A program made the position numbers and the translations under genes. Of a stretch of 64,000 nt of DNA, positions 25,860-34,397 are shown in pieces. This DNA comes from Olleya sp. YS (GTDB lineage: Bacteria > Bacteroidota > Bacteroidia > Flavobacteriales > Flavobacteriaceae), in NCBI RefSeq assembly GCF_029760915.1, contig NZ_CP121685.1, forward strand, positions 2,691,001-2,755,000. The letters run 5' to 3'. A model generated the notes under the pieces. It saw only the letters and a program-made list of their open reading frames with translations. It ran no database searches and had not been told where the DNA came from. Each line of letters opens with the position of its first letter. Within the stretch, counting starts at the first letter, position 1.

Positions 25860-26998
25860 TACAACATACCTTTAGTTGATGGCAAAAACATTTTATTAGC
25901 ATCACGTTTTACAGCCATTTTCATTGCTTTTGCAAATGCTTTAAAAATGCCTTCAATTTTATGGTGCTCATTAGTGCCTTCAGCTTTAATATTTAAGTTG
26001 CATTTTGCACCATCTGTAAACGATTTAAACAAATGGAAAAACATTTCGGTTGGCATATCACCTATTTTTTCGCGTTTAAAATCGGCTTGCCATTCTAACC
26101 AGTTTCTACCTCCAAAATCAACTGCTACTTGTGCTAAGCAGTCGTCCATTGGTAAACAAAAACCGTAACGCTCGATACCTAATTTATTACCTAAAGCTTT
26201 ATTAAATAATTCGCCCAAAGCAATCATAGTATCTTCAATAGTGTGATGCTCATCAACTTCTAAATCGCCATCAACTTTTATGGTTAAATCCATTGCACCA
26301 TGACGACCAATTTGGTCTAACATGTGGTCGAAAAACTTTAAACCAGTATCAATATTATTTTTACCAGAACCATCAAGGTTTAATTTAATGTAAATCTTGG
26401 TTTCGTTGGTATTACGCGTGATTTCTTCAACGCGATCATTTAATTTTAAAAACTCGTAGATGGCTTTCCAATCTGTACTTGTTAATGCGATAGAATCTAA
26501 AATGGCTTGTTTTGAACTTTCAATTTCATCTGCTCCTAATTCTGGATCTTCAGATAAAAATATACCTTTTGCTCCAAGATTTTTGGCTAATTCCATATCT
26601 GTAATTCGGTCACCTAAAACAAATGAGTTTTCTAAATCGTATTCAGTTGTATCAAAATATTTAGTAAGCAAGCCTGTTCGTGGCTTACGAGTTTCGGCAT
26701 TTTCATGCGGAAACGTTTTGTCGATACACACTTCAGAAAAAACAACACCTTCTTTTTCGAATGCTGATATGACTTTATTTTGAGCAGGCCAAAAGGTATC
26801 TTCAGGAAAAGCATCTGTTCCTAAACCATCTTGATTGGTTACCATAACTAGCTCAAAATCTAGCTCTGAAGCTATCTTAGCCATGTATTGAAATACTTTT
26901 GGGTAGAACTCTAATTTTTCTAAACTATCTAGTTGATAATCTACAGGTGGTTCTAATACCAAAGTTCCGTCCCTGTCTATGAATAGTACTTTTTTCAT
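25859..26998 (-). CDS. hisB: Bifunctional histidinol-phosphatase/imidazoleglycerol-phosphate dehydratase
   Basis: The 379-residue HisB fusion has an N-terminal HAD phosphatase (about 1-165) with '[13 protein letters not shown]' and a zinc-type loop, and a C-terminal IGP dehydratase (about 190-379) with the metal-binding '[13 protein letters not shown]', 'DEHHTIEDT' and '[19 protein letters not shown]'. It carries out two non-consecutive steps of histidine synthesis. ATG 26998 ([11 protein letters not shown]) is preferred to 27016, which adds an atypical MINKLI and reaches the neighbouring repeat. The upstream gap to hisC carries a decayed GIY-YIG cassette. Confidence 0.95.
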   Translation of the reverse strand: MKKVLFIDRDGTLVLEPPVDYQLDSLEKLEFYPKVFQYMAKIASELDFELVMVTNQDGLGTDAFPEDTFWPAQNKVISAFEKEGVVFSEVCIDKTFPHENAETRKPRTGLLTKYFDTTEYDLENSFVLGDRITDMELAKNLGAKGIFLSEDPELGADEIESSKQAILDSIALTSTDWKAIYEFLKLNDRVEEITRNTNETKIYIKLNLDGSGKNNIDTGLKFFDHMLDQIGRHGAMDLTIKVDGDLEVDEHHTIEDTMIALGELFNKALGNKLGIERYGFCLPMDDCLAQVAVDFGGRNWLEWQADFKREKIGDMPTEMFFHLFKSFTDGAKCNLNIKAEGTNEHHKIEGIFKAFAKAMKMAVKRDANKMFLPSTKGML

Positions 26999-27015
26999 GA
27001 TTAACTTGTTAATCA

Positions 27016-27036
27016 ATCCTGAACATGATTCAGGAT
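27016..27036. repeat. Short inverted repeat bordering the GIY-YIG cassette, hisB side
   Basis: ATCCTGAA (27016-27023), five-base loop, TTCAGGAT (27029-27036): a perfect 8-base stem. A near-identical repeat is at 27355-27373, so the pair brackets the GIY-YIG pseudogene. Confidence 0.65.
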
Positions 27037-27040
27037 CTTT

Positions 27041-27331
27041 TTATTTAATTTCTAATGTGTTTAAATTTGGATTAGAAACTTTAATAAGTTCCCATTTCCA
27101 TTCTTTATGCCAATTTTTAAGTTATCTTTCTCTTGATTTCACATCTTTCTTTATTATAAATTCTTCATAATAAATCAATTCACAACAATTATATTTTTTA
27201 GTGAATACAGCTCCTCTTCCAGAATTATGTTGTTTTATTCTCTGTTTTAAATTTTCAGTATAACCAATATATAATACTGTTCTATTCTTATTACTTAAAA
27301 TATAACAATAGTATTTTTGATTAACAGTCAT
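27041..27331 (-). pseudogene. GIY-YIG (URI) nuclease, broken by one in-frame stop
   Basis: The reading frame from ATG 27331 begins MTVNQKYYCYILSNKNRTVLYIGYTENLKQRIKQH, with the GIY-YIG pair YCYIL..LYIGYT and the conserved Arg of TENLKQRIKQHN, then ends at a TAA at 27122-27124 after 69 residues. The same frame continues without further stops as LKNWHKEWKWELIKVSNPN to a TAA at 27041, which is the normal C-terminus of these ~95-residue nucleases (usual pattern REKELKNWH). The TAA replaces an expected GAA (Glu). So this is a single-nonsense pseudogene, or a gene needing resequencing. It sits between hisC and hisB, bracketed by matched inverted repeats. Confidence 0.85.
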
Positions 27332-27354
27332 AACAATATTTCAACTTTATTAGT

Positions 27355-27373
27355 TCCTGAATCAAGTTCAGGA
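27355..27373. repeat. Short inverted repeat bordering the GIY-YIG cassette, hisC side
   Basis: TCCTGAA (27355-27361), five-base loop, TTCAGGA (27367-27373). It matches the repeat at 27016-27036. The hisC stop codon TGA (27368-27370) lies inside it. Confidence 0.65.
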
Positions 27374-28411
27374 TTTCGAAATTAATTGAAGGTATTCAAT
27401 TAATCTCTCATTTTCTTTCACAGTTCCAACAGTAATTCGAATACAATTCTTAACCTGAGTATTCCTGTTTCTAATAATTACTTTTTTATCGATTAAATAT
27501 TGGTAGGTTTTATCTGCATTATCAACTTCAACTAATAAAAAGTTAGCATCTGTAGGATATATTTTTTTAACGATATCTAGCTGATTTAAAGCTTCTTTAA
27601 GCTTGTTTTTTTCTGAAAGAATTATCTCAATATTTTTAGACACTTCAGTTTGATTGTTTAAACTCTCTAAAACCGCTTTTTGGTTTAAAGTGCTTACGTT
27701 ATATGGCGGTTTTACACGATTGTAAAGTGCAATAATAGCTTCGCTAGCATATGCAACGCCTACTCTAACTCCTGCTAATCCCCAAGCTTTACTAAAGGTT
27801 TGACTTACAATTAGATTGTTGTATTTATTTATGTTTTTAATGAATGATGCTTGCGAGCTAAAATCGATATAAGCTTCGTCTACAATCACGATACCATTAA
27901 AATTCTCAAGAATGTATTCAATATCTTCTGTATTTATAGTATTTCCTGTTGGATTGTTTGGTGAGCAAATAAAAATGATTTTTACATCTTCAACATCTAA
28001 ATACGGTTGTAATTGATTTAAATTAATTTGAAAATCGTTAATCAAAGGTTGCTTAATCACCTCAATATTATTGATATTTGCTGACACATCGTACATTCCG
28101 TAGGTTGGTGTAAAGGTTAAAACCTTATCTTTTCCAGGTTCGCAAAAAATACGAAACGCTAAATCGATAACTTCATCACTTCCGTTACCAATGAAAATTT
28201 GATTAGTTTCAACAGATTTAATAACTGAAAGTTTTTCCTTAATTTTTGTTTGTTGTGGATCTGGATAACGGTTTAAATTTCCAAACGGATTTTCGTTAGC
28301 ATCTAAAAACACATCTGCTGTACCTTTAAACTCATCTCTTGCAGAAGAATATGGTTTTAAAGCTTTAATGTTAGCTCTAACTAGGTCGTTTATGTTAAAT
28401 GTTATGCTCAT
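27368..28411 (-). CDS. hisC: Histidinol-phosphate aminotransferase
   Basis: The 347-residue fold-type I PLP enzyme converts imidazole acetol phosphate and glutamate to histidinol phosphate. It shows 'DANENPFGNLNRYPDPQQ', 'IFIGNGSDEVIDL', 'CSPNNPTGN', 'VIVDEAYIDF' and the PLP lysine in 'SQTFSKAWGLAGVRVG'. The last codons run into a dispersed short repeat that supplies the TGA stop, so the C-terminus ends LQLISKS. The gap to hisD contains a GC-rich inverted repeat (28420-28490). Confidence 0.95.
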   Translation of the reverse strand: MSITFNINDLVRANIKALKPYSSARDEFKGTADVFLDANENPFGNLNRYPDPQQTKIKEKLSVIKSVETNQIFIGNGSDEVIDLAFRIFCEPGKDKVLTFTPTYGMYDVSANINNIEVIKQPLINDFQINLNQLQPYLDVEDVKIIFICSPNNPTGNTINTEDIEYILENFNGIVIVDEAYIDFSSQASFIKNINKYNNLIVSQTFSKAWGLAGVRVGVAYASEAIIALYNRVKPPYNVSTLNQKAVLESLNNQTEVSKNIEIILSEKNKLKEALNQLDIVKKIYPTDANFLLVEVDNADKTYQYLIDKKVIIRNRNTQVKNCIRITVGTVKENERLIEYLQLISKS

Positions 28412-28419
28412 TTTTTGTT

Positions 28420-28490
28420 GTCTGGTCGAGCGCAGTCGAGACCTATTTATCTTAATTGCTTATTAAAAAACTCTCGACTGCGCTCGAGGT
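28420..28490. repeat. GC-rich REP-like inverted repeat, copy 2 (hisD-hisC gap)
   Basis: Arms at 28420-28444 and 28471-28490 share the TCGAGCGCAGTCGAGA core of copy 1 (23679-23740); the left arms are identical over 25 bases. The 26-base spacer differs completely from that of copy 1, as expected for a paired-arm element. Both copies sit just upstream of a his gene start. Confidence 0.85.
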
Positions 28491-28496
28491 GACTTT

Positions 28497-29780
28497 TTAT
28501 TTTAAATCCTTTAAACGTATTGAAACCGCATTTTTATGCGCTTGTAAACCTTCGGCTTCAGCCATTAACTCTATGGAATTACCAATATTTTGAATACCTT
28601 CTTTAGTGATTTTTTGAAACGTAATGGCTTTTGTAAAACTGTCTAAATTTACTCCAGAATACGCTTTACTAAAACCATTAGTAGGTAAGGTGTGATTAGT
28701 TCCAGATGCATAATCTCCTGCGCTTTCTGGTGTATAGTTTCCTATAAATACAGATCCTGCGTTAATTATATTATTGACAAAAAAATCATTGTCATTAGTA
28801 CATAATATTAAGTGTTCAGGAGCATAGTCATTAATTATGTCTAATGCATCATTCGCGTCTTCCATAATAATAGCTTTAGAATTTTCAAGTGCTTGTTTAG
28901 CTATGTCTTTTCTTGGTAAAACCGCTAACTGTTTGTCTATTTCTTTTTGTACTTGCTCTATAAAACCTTGAGAATCTGACACCAAAATGACTTGACTATC
29001 TGCACCATGTTCTGCTTGGCTTAGCAAATCTGAAGCCACGTAACTTGCATTAGCACTATTATCTGCAGCTATTAGCAATTCGCTTGGTCCAGCTGGCATA
29101 TCTATTGCTACTCCGTATTTAGTTGCTAATTGTTTCGCCACTGTCACAAACTGGTTTCCTGGACCAAAAATCTTGTAGACTTGTGGTATAGTGTCTGTTC
29201 CAAACGTTAATCCAGCTATTGCTTGAATACCTCCAACTTTAATTATTTTAGTGACTCCACAAAGCTCTGCTGCATATAAAATTTCGTTAGCTATGTTACC
29301 TTCTTTGTTGGGAGGCGAACATAATACAATCTCCTTACATCCTGCAATTTGAGCAGGAACAGCCAACATTAAAACGGTTGAAAATAATGGTGCGCTACCA
29401 GCAGGAATATAAATCCCGACTTTTTGAATGGCTCTTTTTTCTTGCCAGCAAGTGACACCAACTGTAGTTTCAATGCTGATTGTTTCCGTTTTTTGTGCGT
29501 TGTGAAATGTCTCAATATTACGCTTTGCTAGTTGAATTGCTTGTTTTAAATCAGATGAAATTTTAGAACTCGCTAGCTCAACTTCTTTAGCGGACACTGT
29601 ATTTGAAGCTAATTCGACTCCATCAAACAGTTGCGTGTATTTTGTTATAGCTAGATCACCATTACGTTGCACATCCTCAAAGATTTGAGTTACTGTAGTT
29701 TCAATATCATCTACAGTCTGTGTTGGTCGTTTTAAAAGGGTTGACCAAGTGGATTGGTTTGGGTTTATAAATGTTTTCAT
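28497..29780 (-). CDS. hisD: Histidinol dehydrogenase
   Basis: The 427-residue zinc enzyme oxidises histidinol to histidine in two NAD-linked steps. Recognisable blocks are 'GIYIPAGSAPLFSTVLMLAVPAQIAGC', 'GPGNQFVTVAKQ', 'DMPAGPSELLIAADNSANASYVASDLLSQAEHGADSQ' (zinc/active-site Glu-His) and 'SAGDYASGTNHTLPT' (His). Full length for the family. It is second in the operon, 47 bases after hisG. Confidence 0.96.
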   Translation of the reverse strand: MKTFINPNQSTWSTLLKRPTQTVDDIETTVTQIFEDVQRNGDLAITKYTQLFDGVELASNTVSAKEVELASSKISSDLKQAIQLAKRNIETFHNAQKTETISIETTVGVTCWQEKRAIQKVGIYIPAGSAPLFSTVLMLAVPAQIAGCKEIVLCSPPNKEGNIANEILYAAELCGVTKIIKVGGIQAIAGLTFGTDTIPQVYKIFGPGNQFVTVAKQLATKYGVAIDMPAGPSELLIAADNSANASYVASDLLSQAEHGADSQVILVSDSQGFIEQVQKEIDKQLAVLPRKDIAKQALENSKAIIMEDANDALDIINDYAPEHLILCTNDNDFFVNNIINAGSVFIGNYTPESAGDYASGTNHTLPTNGFSKAYSGVNLDSFTKAITFQKITKEGIQNIGNSIELMAEAEGLQAHKNAVSIRLKDLK

Positions 29781-29827
29781 AATTATTTTTTTTCACTTTG
29801 TCTATTCGCAGTGTAATATTTAGATTG

Positions 29828-30685
29828 TTAAATCACCATTTTTTCTATCGGACAAACTAAAATACCTTGTGCTCCATTAGCTTTTAATTCGTCAATAACT
29901 TCCCAAAATTGGTTTTTATTTATTACGGAGTGTACACTACTCCAACCTGCTTCTGCTAATGGTAAAACCGTTGGGCTTTTCATTCCTGGCAAAATATTGA
30001 TGATATCTTTTAGCTTATCGTTTGGTGCATTTAGTAACACGTATTTTGAGTTTTGTCCTTTTAAAACAGATTGTATTCTAAATTGTATTTTTTCAAGCAA
30101 TTTTTGATTTTCAGTAGAAATTTTAGGAGATACTGCTAATACTGCTTCCGATTTTAAAATAACTTCAACTTCTTTTAAACCGTTTTTAAATAATGTACTT
30201 CCGCTAGACACAATATCTACAATAGCATCTGCTAACCCAATATTTGGAGCAATTTCTACAGAACCATTAATGATGTGTAACTTGGCAGATACGTTGTTTT
30301 TACTTAAAAACTGATTAACTGTATTTGGGTACGATGTAGCAATACGTTTTCCTTCTAAATCTTTAACCGAATTGTATTTTGCTCCTTTAGGTACTGCAAC
30401 AGACACTTTGCAACTAGAAAATCCTAATGTTTCTGCAATTGTAATGTCATTACCTTTTTCGATTAATACATTTTCTCCGATGATGGCAATGTCTACCACA
30501 CCATCCTTTAGATATTGTGGAATATCTCCATTACGTAAATAGAAAATTTCTAAAGGAAAATTTCTGGCTGATGCTTTAAGTTGGTCTTTTCCATTGTCTA
30601 TAGAAATACCAATGTCTTTAAGGATTTTCATGGAATCCTCATTTAATCGTCCTGATTTTTGAACTGCAATTTTTAATTTACTCAT
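29828..30685 (-). CDS. hisG: ATP phosphoribosyltransferase, long form
   Basis: The 285-residue HisG catalyses the first committed step of histidine synthesis. The N-terminal catalytic part has 'AVQKSGRLNEDSMKILKD' and the PRPP-binding 'DAIVDIVSSGSTLFKNGL'. The final ~75 residues, including 'KLKDIINILPGMKSPTVLPL', form the ACT-like HisG_C domain that allows feedback inhibition by histidine. So this enzyme is probably controlled both allosterically and by the attenuator upstream (30744-30859). Confidence 0.96.
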   Translation of the reverse strand: MSKLKIAVQKSGRLNEDSMKILKDIGISIDNGKDQLKASARNFPLEIFYLRNGDIPQYLKDGVVDIAIIGENVLIEKGNDITIAETLGFSSCKVSVAVPKGAKYNSVKDLEGKRIATSYPNTVNQFLSKNNVSAKLHIINGSVEIAPNIGLADAIVDIVSSGSTLFKNGLKEVEVILKSEAVLAVSPKISTENQKLLEKIQFRIQSVLKGQNSKYVLLNAPNDKLKDIINILPGMKSPTVLPLAEAGWSSVHSVINKNQFWEVIDELKANGAQGILVCPIEKMVI

Positions 30686-30743
30686 TTTAATTTTTTTTTA
30701 ATTGGGTTTGAGTAAATCTTTAATTAGAAAGTTGTTAAAAACA

Positions 30744-30775
30744 AAAAACCGTTTGATTTACTCAAACGGTTTTTA
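30744..30775 (-). terminator. his operon attenuator (terminator hairpin)
   Basis: The stem CCGTTTGA with TCAAACGG (plus 30749-30756 and 30762-30769), extended by A/T pairs, runs into a T-tract on the minus strand. It lies between the His-rich leader peptide and hisG. Its 5' arm on the RNA (GTTTGAGT) can alternatively pair with ACTCAAGC at the end of the leader (plus 30810-30817), the antiterminator. Confidence 0.85.
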
Positions 30776-30802
30776 AATATGTTGATTTTATACAATACAT
30801 CT

Positions 30803-30859
30803 TCAGTTCGCTTGAGTGCAAATATGAAAATGATGATGATGTGATTGAATAAAATTCAT
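30803..30859 (-). CDS. hisL: his operon leader peptide
   Basis: The minus strand from ATG 30859 encodes MNFIQSHHHHFHICTQAN and stops at TGA 30803-30805. Five of its 18 residues are His, four in a row as CAT codons, which is the hallmark of a transcriptional attenuation leader. When charged tRNA-His is scarce, the ribosome would stall on the CAT run, leaving ACTCAAGC (30810-30817) free to pair with the terminator's 5' arm and let transcription continue. When His is plentiful, the ribosome reaches the stop, covers that segment, and the terminator forms. This is deduced from sequence. Confidence 0.88.
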   Translation of the reverse strand: MNFIQSHHHHFHICTQAN

Positions 30860-30876
30860 TTCTGTTTTGTTGAATA

Positions 30877-30909
30877 CAAATATTGTGAATTTAAAATGTA
30901 AAAAGCAAA
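30877..30909 (-). promoter_or_regulatory. his operon promoter
   Basis: On the minus strand TTTG (30906-30909), a 21-base spacer and AATATTTG (30877-30884, one mismatch from TAnnTTTG) precede the leader peptide start at 30859 by about 18 bases. This fits a Bacteroidota housekeeping promoter. Confidence 0.5.
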
Positions 30910-30963
30910 CCTATTCTTATTTAAATTTAAATTTTAAGAAAATCTTAGCTTTTTACTTTTAAA

Positions 30964-31779
30964 TTATTGATTTCCTAAAATAATTGGCATTCCGCTATCA
31001 CCTGAGCCTATAACAATAACTTTACTATTATTAGATTCTGATAATTTTACTGTTGCTTCGATACCTTTATCTTGTAAAATTTTATCTGTTAGTGAAGCAC
31101 TTAAAATACGATTTGCATCTGCTTTACCTTGTGCTTCAATAATTACTTTTTCTGCTTCTTTTGCAGCTGTCACTAATCTAAACTCATACTCTAAAGACTC
31201 TTGTTCTTGACGTAATTTACGCTCGATAGCTTCTTTAATTGTATTAGGTAAAGTAACATCGCGTACTAACACCTCGTTTAATTGTACGTATTGCTTTTCT
31301 AAAATCTTTTTTGTTTCAGCAAAAATTTCATCTTGAATTGCGTCACGCTTACTAGAATATAGTTGTTCTGGTGTGTAACGACCAACTACACTACGTGCAG
31401 CACTACGTATGGCAGGCTGTATGACACGTTGCAAGTAGTTTTGACCTAGTGATTGGTGAAGATTTCCTAACTCGCTGTAAACAGGCTCGTACCAAGCAGA
31501 AGCATCAATTTGTATTTCTAGTCCGTTAGACGATAATACTTTCATTTTTTCAAATAATTCTTGTTGACGTACTTCATAAATATAGACTTTATTCCATGGT
31601 GCAACAATATGAAACCCTTCACCCATTGGAGGCTCATCGGTTACAACACCGTCTCCAAAGGTTTCAAAAAGCACTCCAGCTTCTCCAGAGTCAATTGTTA
31701 CTGCTGATTTAGCAATTAAAATAATTCCGATAATAACCGCTATGATTATTGGGAATGCAATTTTTGGTAATTTTTCCAT
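30964..31779 (-). CDS. Prohibitin/SPFH-family membrane protein
   Basis: The 271-residue protein has one N-terminal membrane helix (IAFPIIIAVIIGIILIAKSA) followed by an SPFH/band-7 domain (about 30-215: 'IDSGEAGVLFETFGDGV', 'GEGFHIVAPWNKVYIYEVRQQE', 'RSVVGRYTPEQLYSSKRDAI') and a coiled, Ala/Glu-rich end. Prohibitin-like proteins form large membrane-associated rings and scaffold membrane domains or proteases. It is last in a likely operon with fabG, a secreted protein and a VWA protein. Confidence 0.88.
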   Translation of the reverse strand: MEKLPKIAFPIIIAVIIGIILIAKSAVTIDSGEAGVLFETFGDGVVTDEPPMGEGFHIVAPWNKVYIYEVRQQELFEKMKVLSSNGLEIQIDASAWYEPVYSELGNLHQSLGQNYLQRVIQPAIRSAARSVVGRYTPEQLYSSKRDAIQDEIFAETKKILEKQYVQLNEVLVRDVTLPNTIKEAIERKLRQEQESLEYEFRLVTAAKEAEKVIIEAQGKADANRILSASLTDKILQDKGIEATVKLSESNNSKVIVIGSGDSGMPIILGNQ

Positions 31780-31794
31780 AACTAATTTTTAATT

Positions 31795-33828
31795 TTATAT
31801 TAATCCTTTATATTTTCTTATAAACCATTCTAATGCCAAGGATAAAGCTATTATAAACAGTAAATATTGCCAATCTATCAAAGGTACAATACTTTTGTTA
31901 CTTTTTTGGATGGGTTGATAATGATTATCTTTTAATAAACGTTCTGAGATTGCAGCGTAATTATCTATGAAGAAAGCTTCACCACTACTGTTAGTAGCTA
32001 TTTGTTGCAACTTTGTTACATTGGCATTTAAAAATTGTTGCTCTATATTGTATTCCACAATTTTAAAATTTCCTGAAACTGTAATGTTTTCTGAGCTTGC
32101 ACTAACTGTAAAGTTATAATCTCCTGCTGGTATATTACTTAAATTGACTTGATAATTGTTTCCTTTTAAAATTAAAGGTCTTTTAGAGGTTTTATTGGTG
32201 TCTTTATTTTTAAGTGAAATTGTTAATGCTTCACCACTATCAAATTCGTAATTCTTATTAAAAAATTGAGCACTTATTATAATACTTTCACTTCCGTTAT
32301 AAAATGAATTATAGTCAACATTCAATCTGTTTTTTCGCTTGTTGGACGCTAAATACTGGACTAGCTTACCAATAAAATTATCGAATTCTAAAAAGCTTCC
32401 ATTGTTTAAATAGCTTTGTGCACGCCATCTCCAAAGGTTTTCGCCAAATAAGATGGCTTCTCTTCTATTATTGGTTTCAAGAGTAGCTAGTAACGGTTCT
32501 TGGGTTTTGATACCAGAAACAGATTTGTATAAAATAGTCTCGAAAGGTGTTTTAAACTCTGAGTCTCCAAATGTAGATTTTAGAGGTGGAAAGCTCTCAA
32601 AATCTAAATCTTCAATGATGAAAGACGTGTAATTAGTGTTAAGATTGGCTTGGTAATCTTCGGTTTGTGACGAAGTATCAGTACTATATTCACTAGTAAC
32701 TTTATTTAAAAAGCGCCAATCAGATTTAGTTCCAGTAATAACCCATTTGTTTTTATTTTGCTTTTGTAATACATCAAATAATGAATTAAATGAATTATTT
32801 GGTTGATACAATATAACTAATTGAAAATCATTTAATTGAGATTCTAATTGATTAGGTTTTAAAAATACAACTTCTCGTTGCTCGTTACTAGAAATACTCT
32901 TTTTTAAAGTACCTAAATCTGGATGCAAAATGGTACTAACAATGGCTACTTTAGTTTTTTGATCAATGACTTCTACTGCAAAATTTTTATAGTTATTTAC
33001 TTTATTTTTTTCTGTAGCTAATGGTACCACTTGTGCTTTGTACTCCTGCACACCAACACCACTTGCTGGTAAAATAAAATTTAAAACCTCGCTATTTTTT
33101 GATTTGTTTAATGATAGTGGTTTAGAATACACCGTTGTATTGCCTTTAGTGATAACAAATTTACTGGCTACAGTCTTACTACCATTGTATACAACAATTG
33201 CTTCAACAGGAAATTTGTTTTTTAGGTAAGCATATTTGTTGACGTTAAGTTGGCTTATTTTTAAGTCTGCATACGTTATGGTATCACCTAATATTATAGG
33301 ATAAATAGGTTGTTTATAGTTTTTAGCAGAAAACTGATAATCGTTTCCAACCGTTTGGTTACCATCTGTTAAAAGTATGGTTGGCGAAATAGTGTTTTTA
33401 TATATCTGAGTTAACTCTTTAAACGTTTTATCTAAATTGGTTTGTTGATTGTTAAAAGACACACTATCACTTACTTCCAATGTGTTTCCGAAAGAAAACA
33501 CCTCAACATTAAATTTATCTTTTAACTCTTGATTATTGACTAATTGTTGAAGCGCATTTTTAGCATTCTGATCTTGATTTAAGTATTGTAATGACGCTGA
33601 ATTGTCTACTGCTACTACTAAATTAGGCTTTTCAGTGTAATATTTTACCTGTTCAAACTTAGGATTAATAAGTAATAATAAAATTGAAAATAAGGTAATA
33701 AAACGCAAAAATGTAAAAAGCGCAACAGATTGTGATGCGCTTTTAGATTTATATTTGTACTGGAATAAGGCTAGTAAAAGTGCTACTATACCTGCTAAAA
33801 TAATGTATAAGAGGGTTTCTGTTGACAC
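31795..33828 (-). CDS. Membrane-anchored VWA-domain protein
   Basis: The 677-residue protein begins with two membrane helices (LLYIILAGIVALLLALFQY; LFTFLRFITLFSILLLLI), then a von Willebrand A-like domain with the MIDAS pattern DNSAS (in 'LVVAVDNSASLQ') and 'TILLTDGNQT'. A C-terminal region, probably beta-rich, ends in one membrane helix (YLLFIIALSLALEWFI). Topology resembles BatA/BatB-type aerotolerance proteins and other Bacteroidota VWA proteins. The role is unknown; the MIDAS residues suggest divalent-metal-dependent protein binding. It overlaps the upstream gene by one base. Confidence 0.78.
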   Translation of the reverse strand: MSTETLLYIILAGIVALLLALFQYKYKSKSASQSVALFTFLRFITLFSILLLLINPKFEQVKYYTEKPNLVVAVDNSASLQYLNQDQNAKNALQQLVNNQELKDKFNVEVFSFGNTLEVSDSVSFNNQQTNLDKTFKELTQIYKNTISPTILLTDGNQTVGNDYQFSAKNYKQPIYPIILGDTITYADLKISQLNVNKYAYLKNKFPVEAIVVYNGSKTVASKFVITKGNTTVYSKPLSLNKSKNSEVLNFILPASGVGVQEYKAQVVPLATEKNKVNNYKNFAVEVIDQKTKVAIVSTILHPDLGTLKKSISSNEQREVVFLKPNQLESQLNDFQLVILYQPNNSFNSLFDVLQKQNKNKWVITGTKSDWRFLNKVTSEYSTDTSSQTEDYQANLNTNYTSFIIEDLDFESFPPLKSTFGDSEFKTPFETILYKSVSGIKTQEPLLATLETNNRREAILFGENLWRWRAQSYLNNGSFLEFDNFIGKLVQYLASNKRKNRLNVDYNSFYNGSESIIISAQFFNKNYEFDSGEALTISLKNKDTNKTSKRPLILKGNNYQVNLSNIPAGDYNFTVSASSENITVSGNFKIVEYNIEQQFLNANVTKLQQIATNSSGEAFFIDNYAAISERLLKDNHYQPIQKSNKSIVPLIDWQYLLFIIALSLALEWFIRKYKGLI

Positions 33829-34370
33829 TAGTCTTCTTTAACTTTTAGTATATCAAACGAGTCCATAAATCGCTTTATATCCTTGTTTTCGTCTTTATCT
33901 GTTAAACAAATAACTTGTACAACAAACATGGTGTTATTAACTAAAAAGGCATTCATGTAAATAAATGCACCACTAATTTTAATTTTTATACTACGTCCAG
34001 GAAAACCGTTATGTGTTATTTTTTCATCAGAACTTAACTCGCCATTCACGTTAGTTGTAGCACCATTAACAGCGCCATCTAATACAGAATTGTTGTACTC
34101 GTCATCAGCGTCTTCAAATTCTTCCTCAGGATAATCAGATCTAATCACAGAATACACCATATTATCGTCACTAGAATCAGGACTAAGCATAATCATGTGC
34201 ATATCGATGGTTCCAATAGCTGTTTCAACTTCTTGAACCGTGCGTTCTGGTTCTCCAGGAAACTTAGCTATAAATGCTAAATCCTCTGATTTATAGTCTA
34301 TCCAATCTTGAGCGTTGACTATTGAAGTTGTAGTTAAAAAAAATGTAATAATGAATAATAGGTTTTTCAT
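33828..34370 (-). CDS. Secreted protein of unknown function
   Basis: The 180-residue protein has a signal peptide, MKNLLFIITFFLTTTSIVNA, then a compact domain with alternating strands and helices ('WIDYKSEDLAFIAKFPGEPERTVQEVETAIGTI'). This resembles small periplasmic proteins common in Flavobacteria that pair with membrane genes; I do not recognise an enzyme motif. Its stop overlaps the start of the VWA gene by one base, indicating coupled translation. Confidence 0.65.
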   Translation of the reverse strand: MKNLLFIITFFLTTTSIVNAQDWIDYKSEDLAFIAKFPGEPERTVQEVETAIGTIDMHMIMLSPDSSDDNMVYSVIRSDYPEEEFEDADDEYNNSVLDGAVNGATTNVNGELSSDEKITHNGFPGRSIKIKISGAFIYMNAFLVNNTMFVVQVICLTDKDENKDIKRFMDSFDILKVKED

Positions 34371-34397
34371 GGTAGTAATAGTATTTAATAAATGTAT

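Noticed and set aside
27122-27331. Intact 69-residue GIY-YIG protein
   Set aside because: The same frame carries the missing C-terminus after a single TAA, so the shorter frame is a broken version of a ~96-residue protein.
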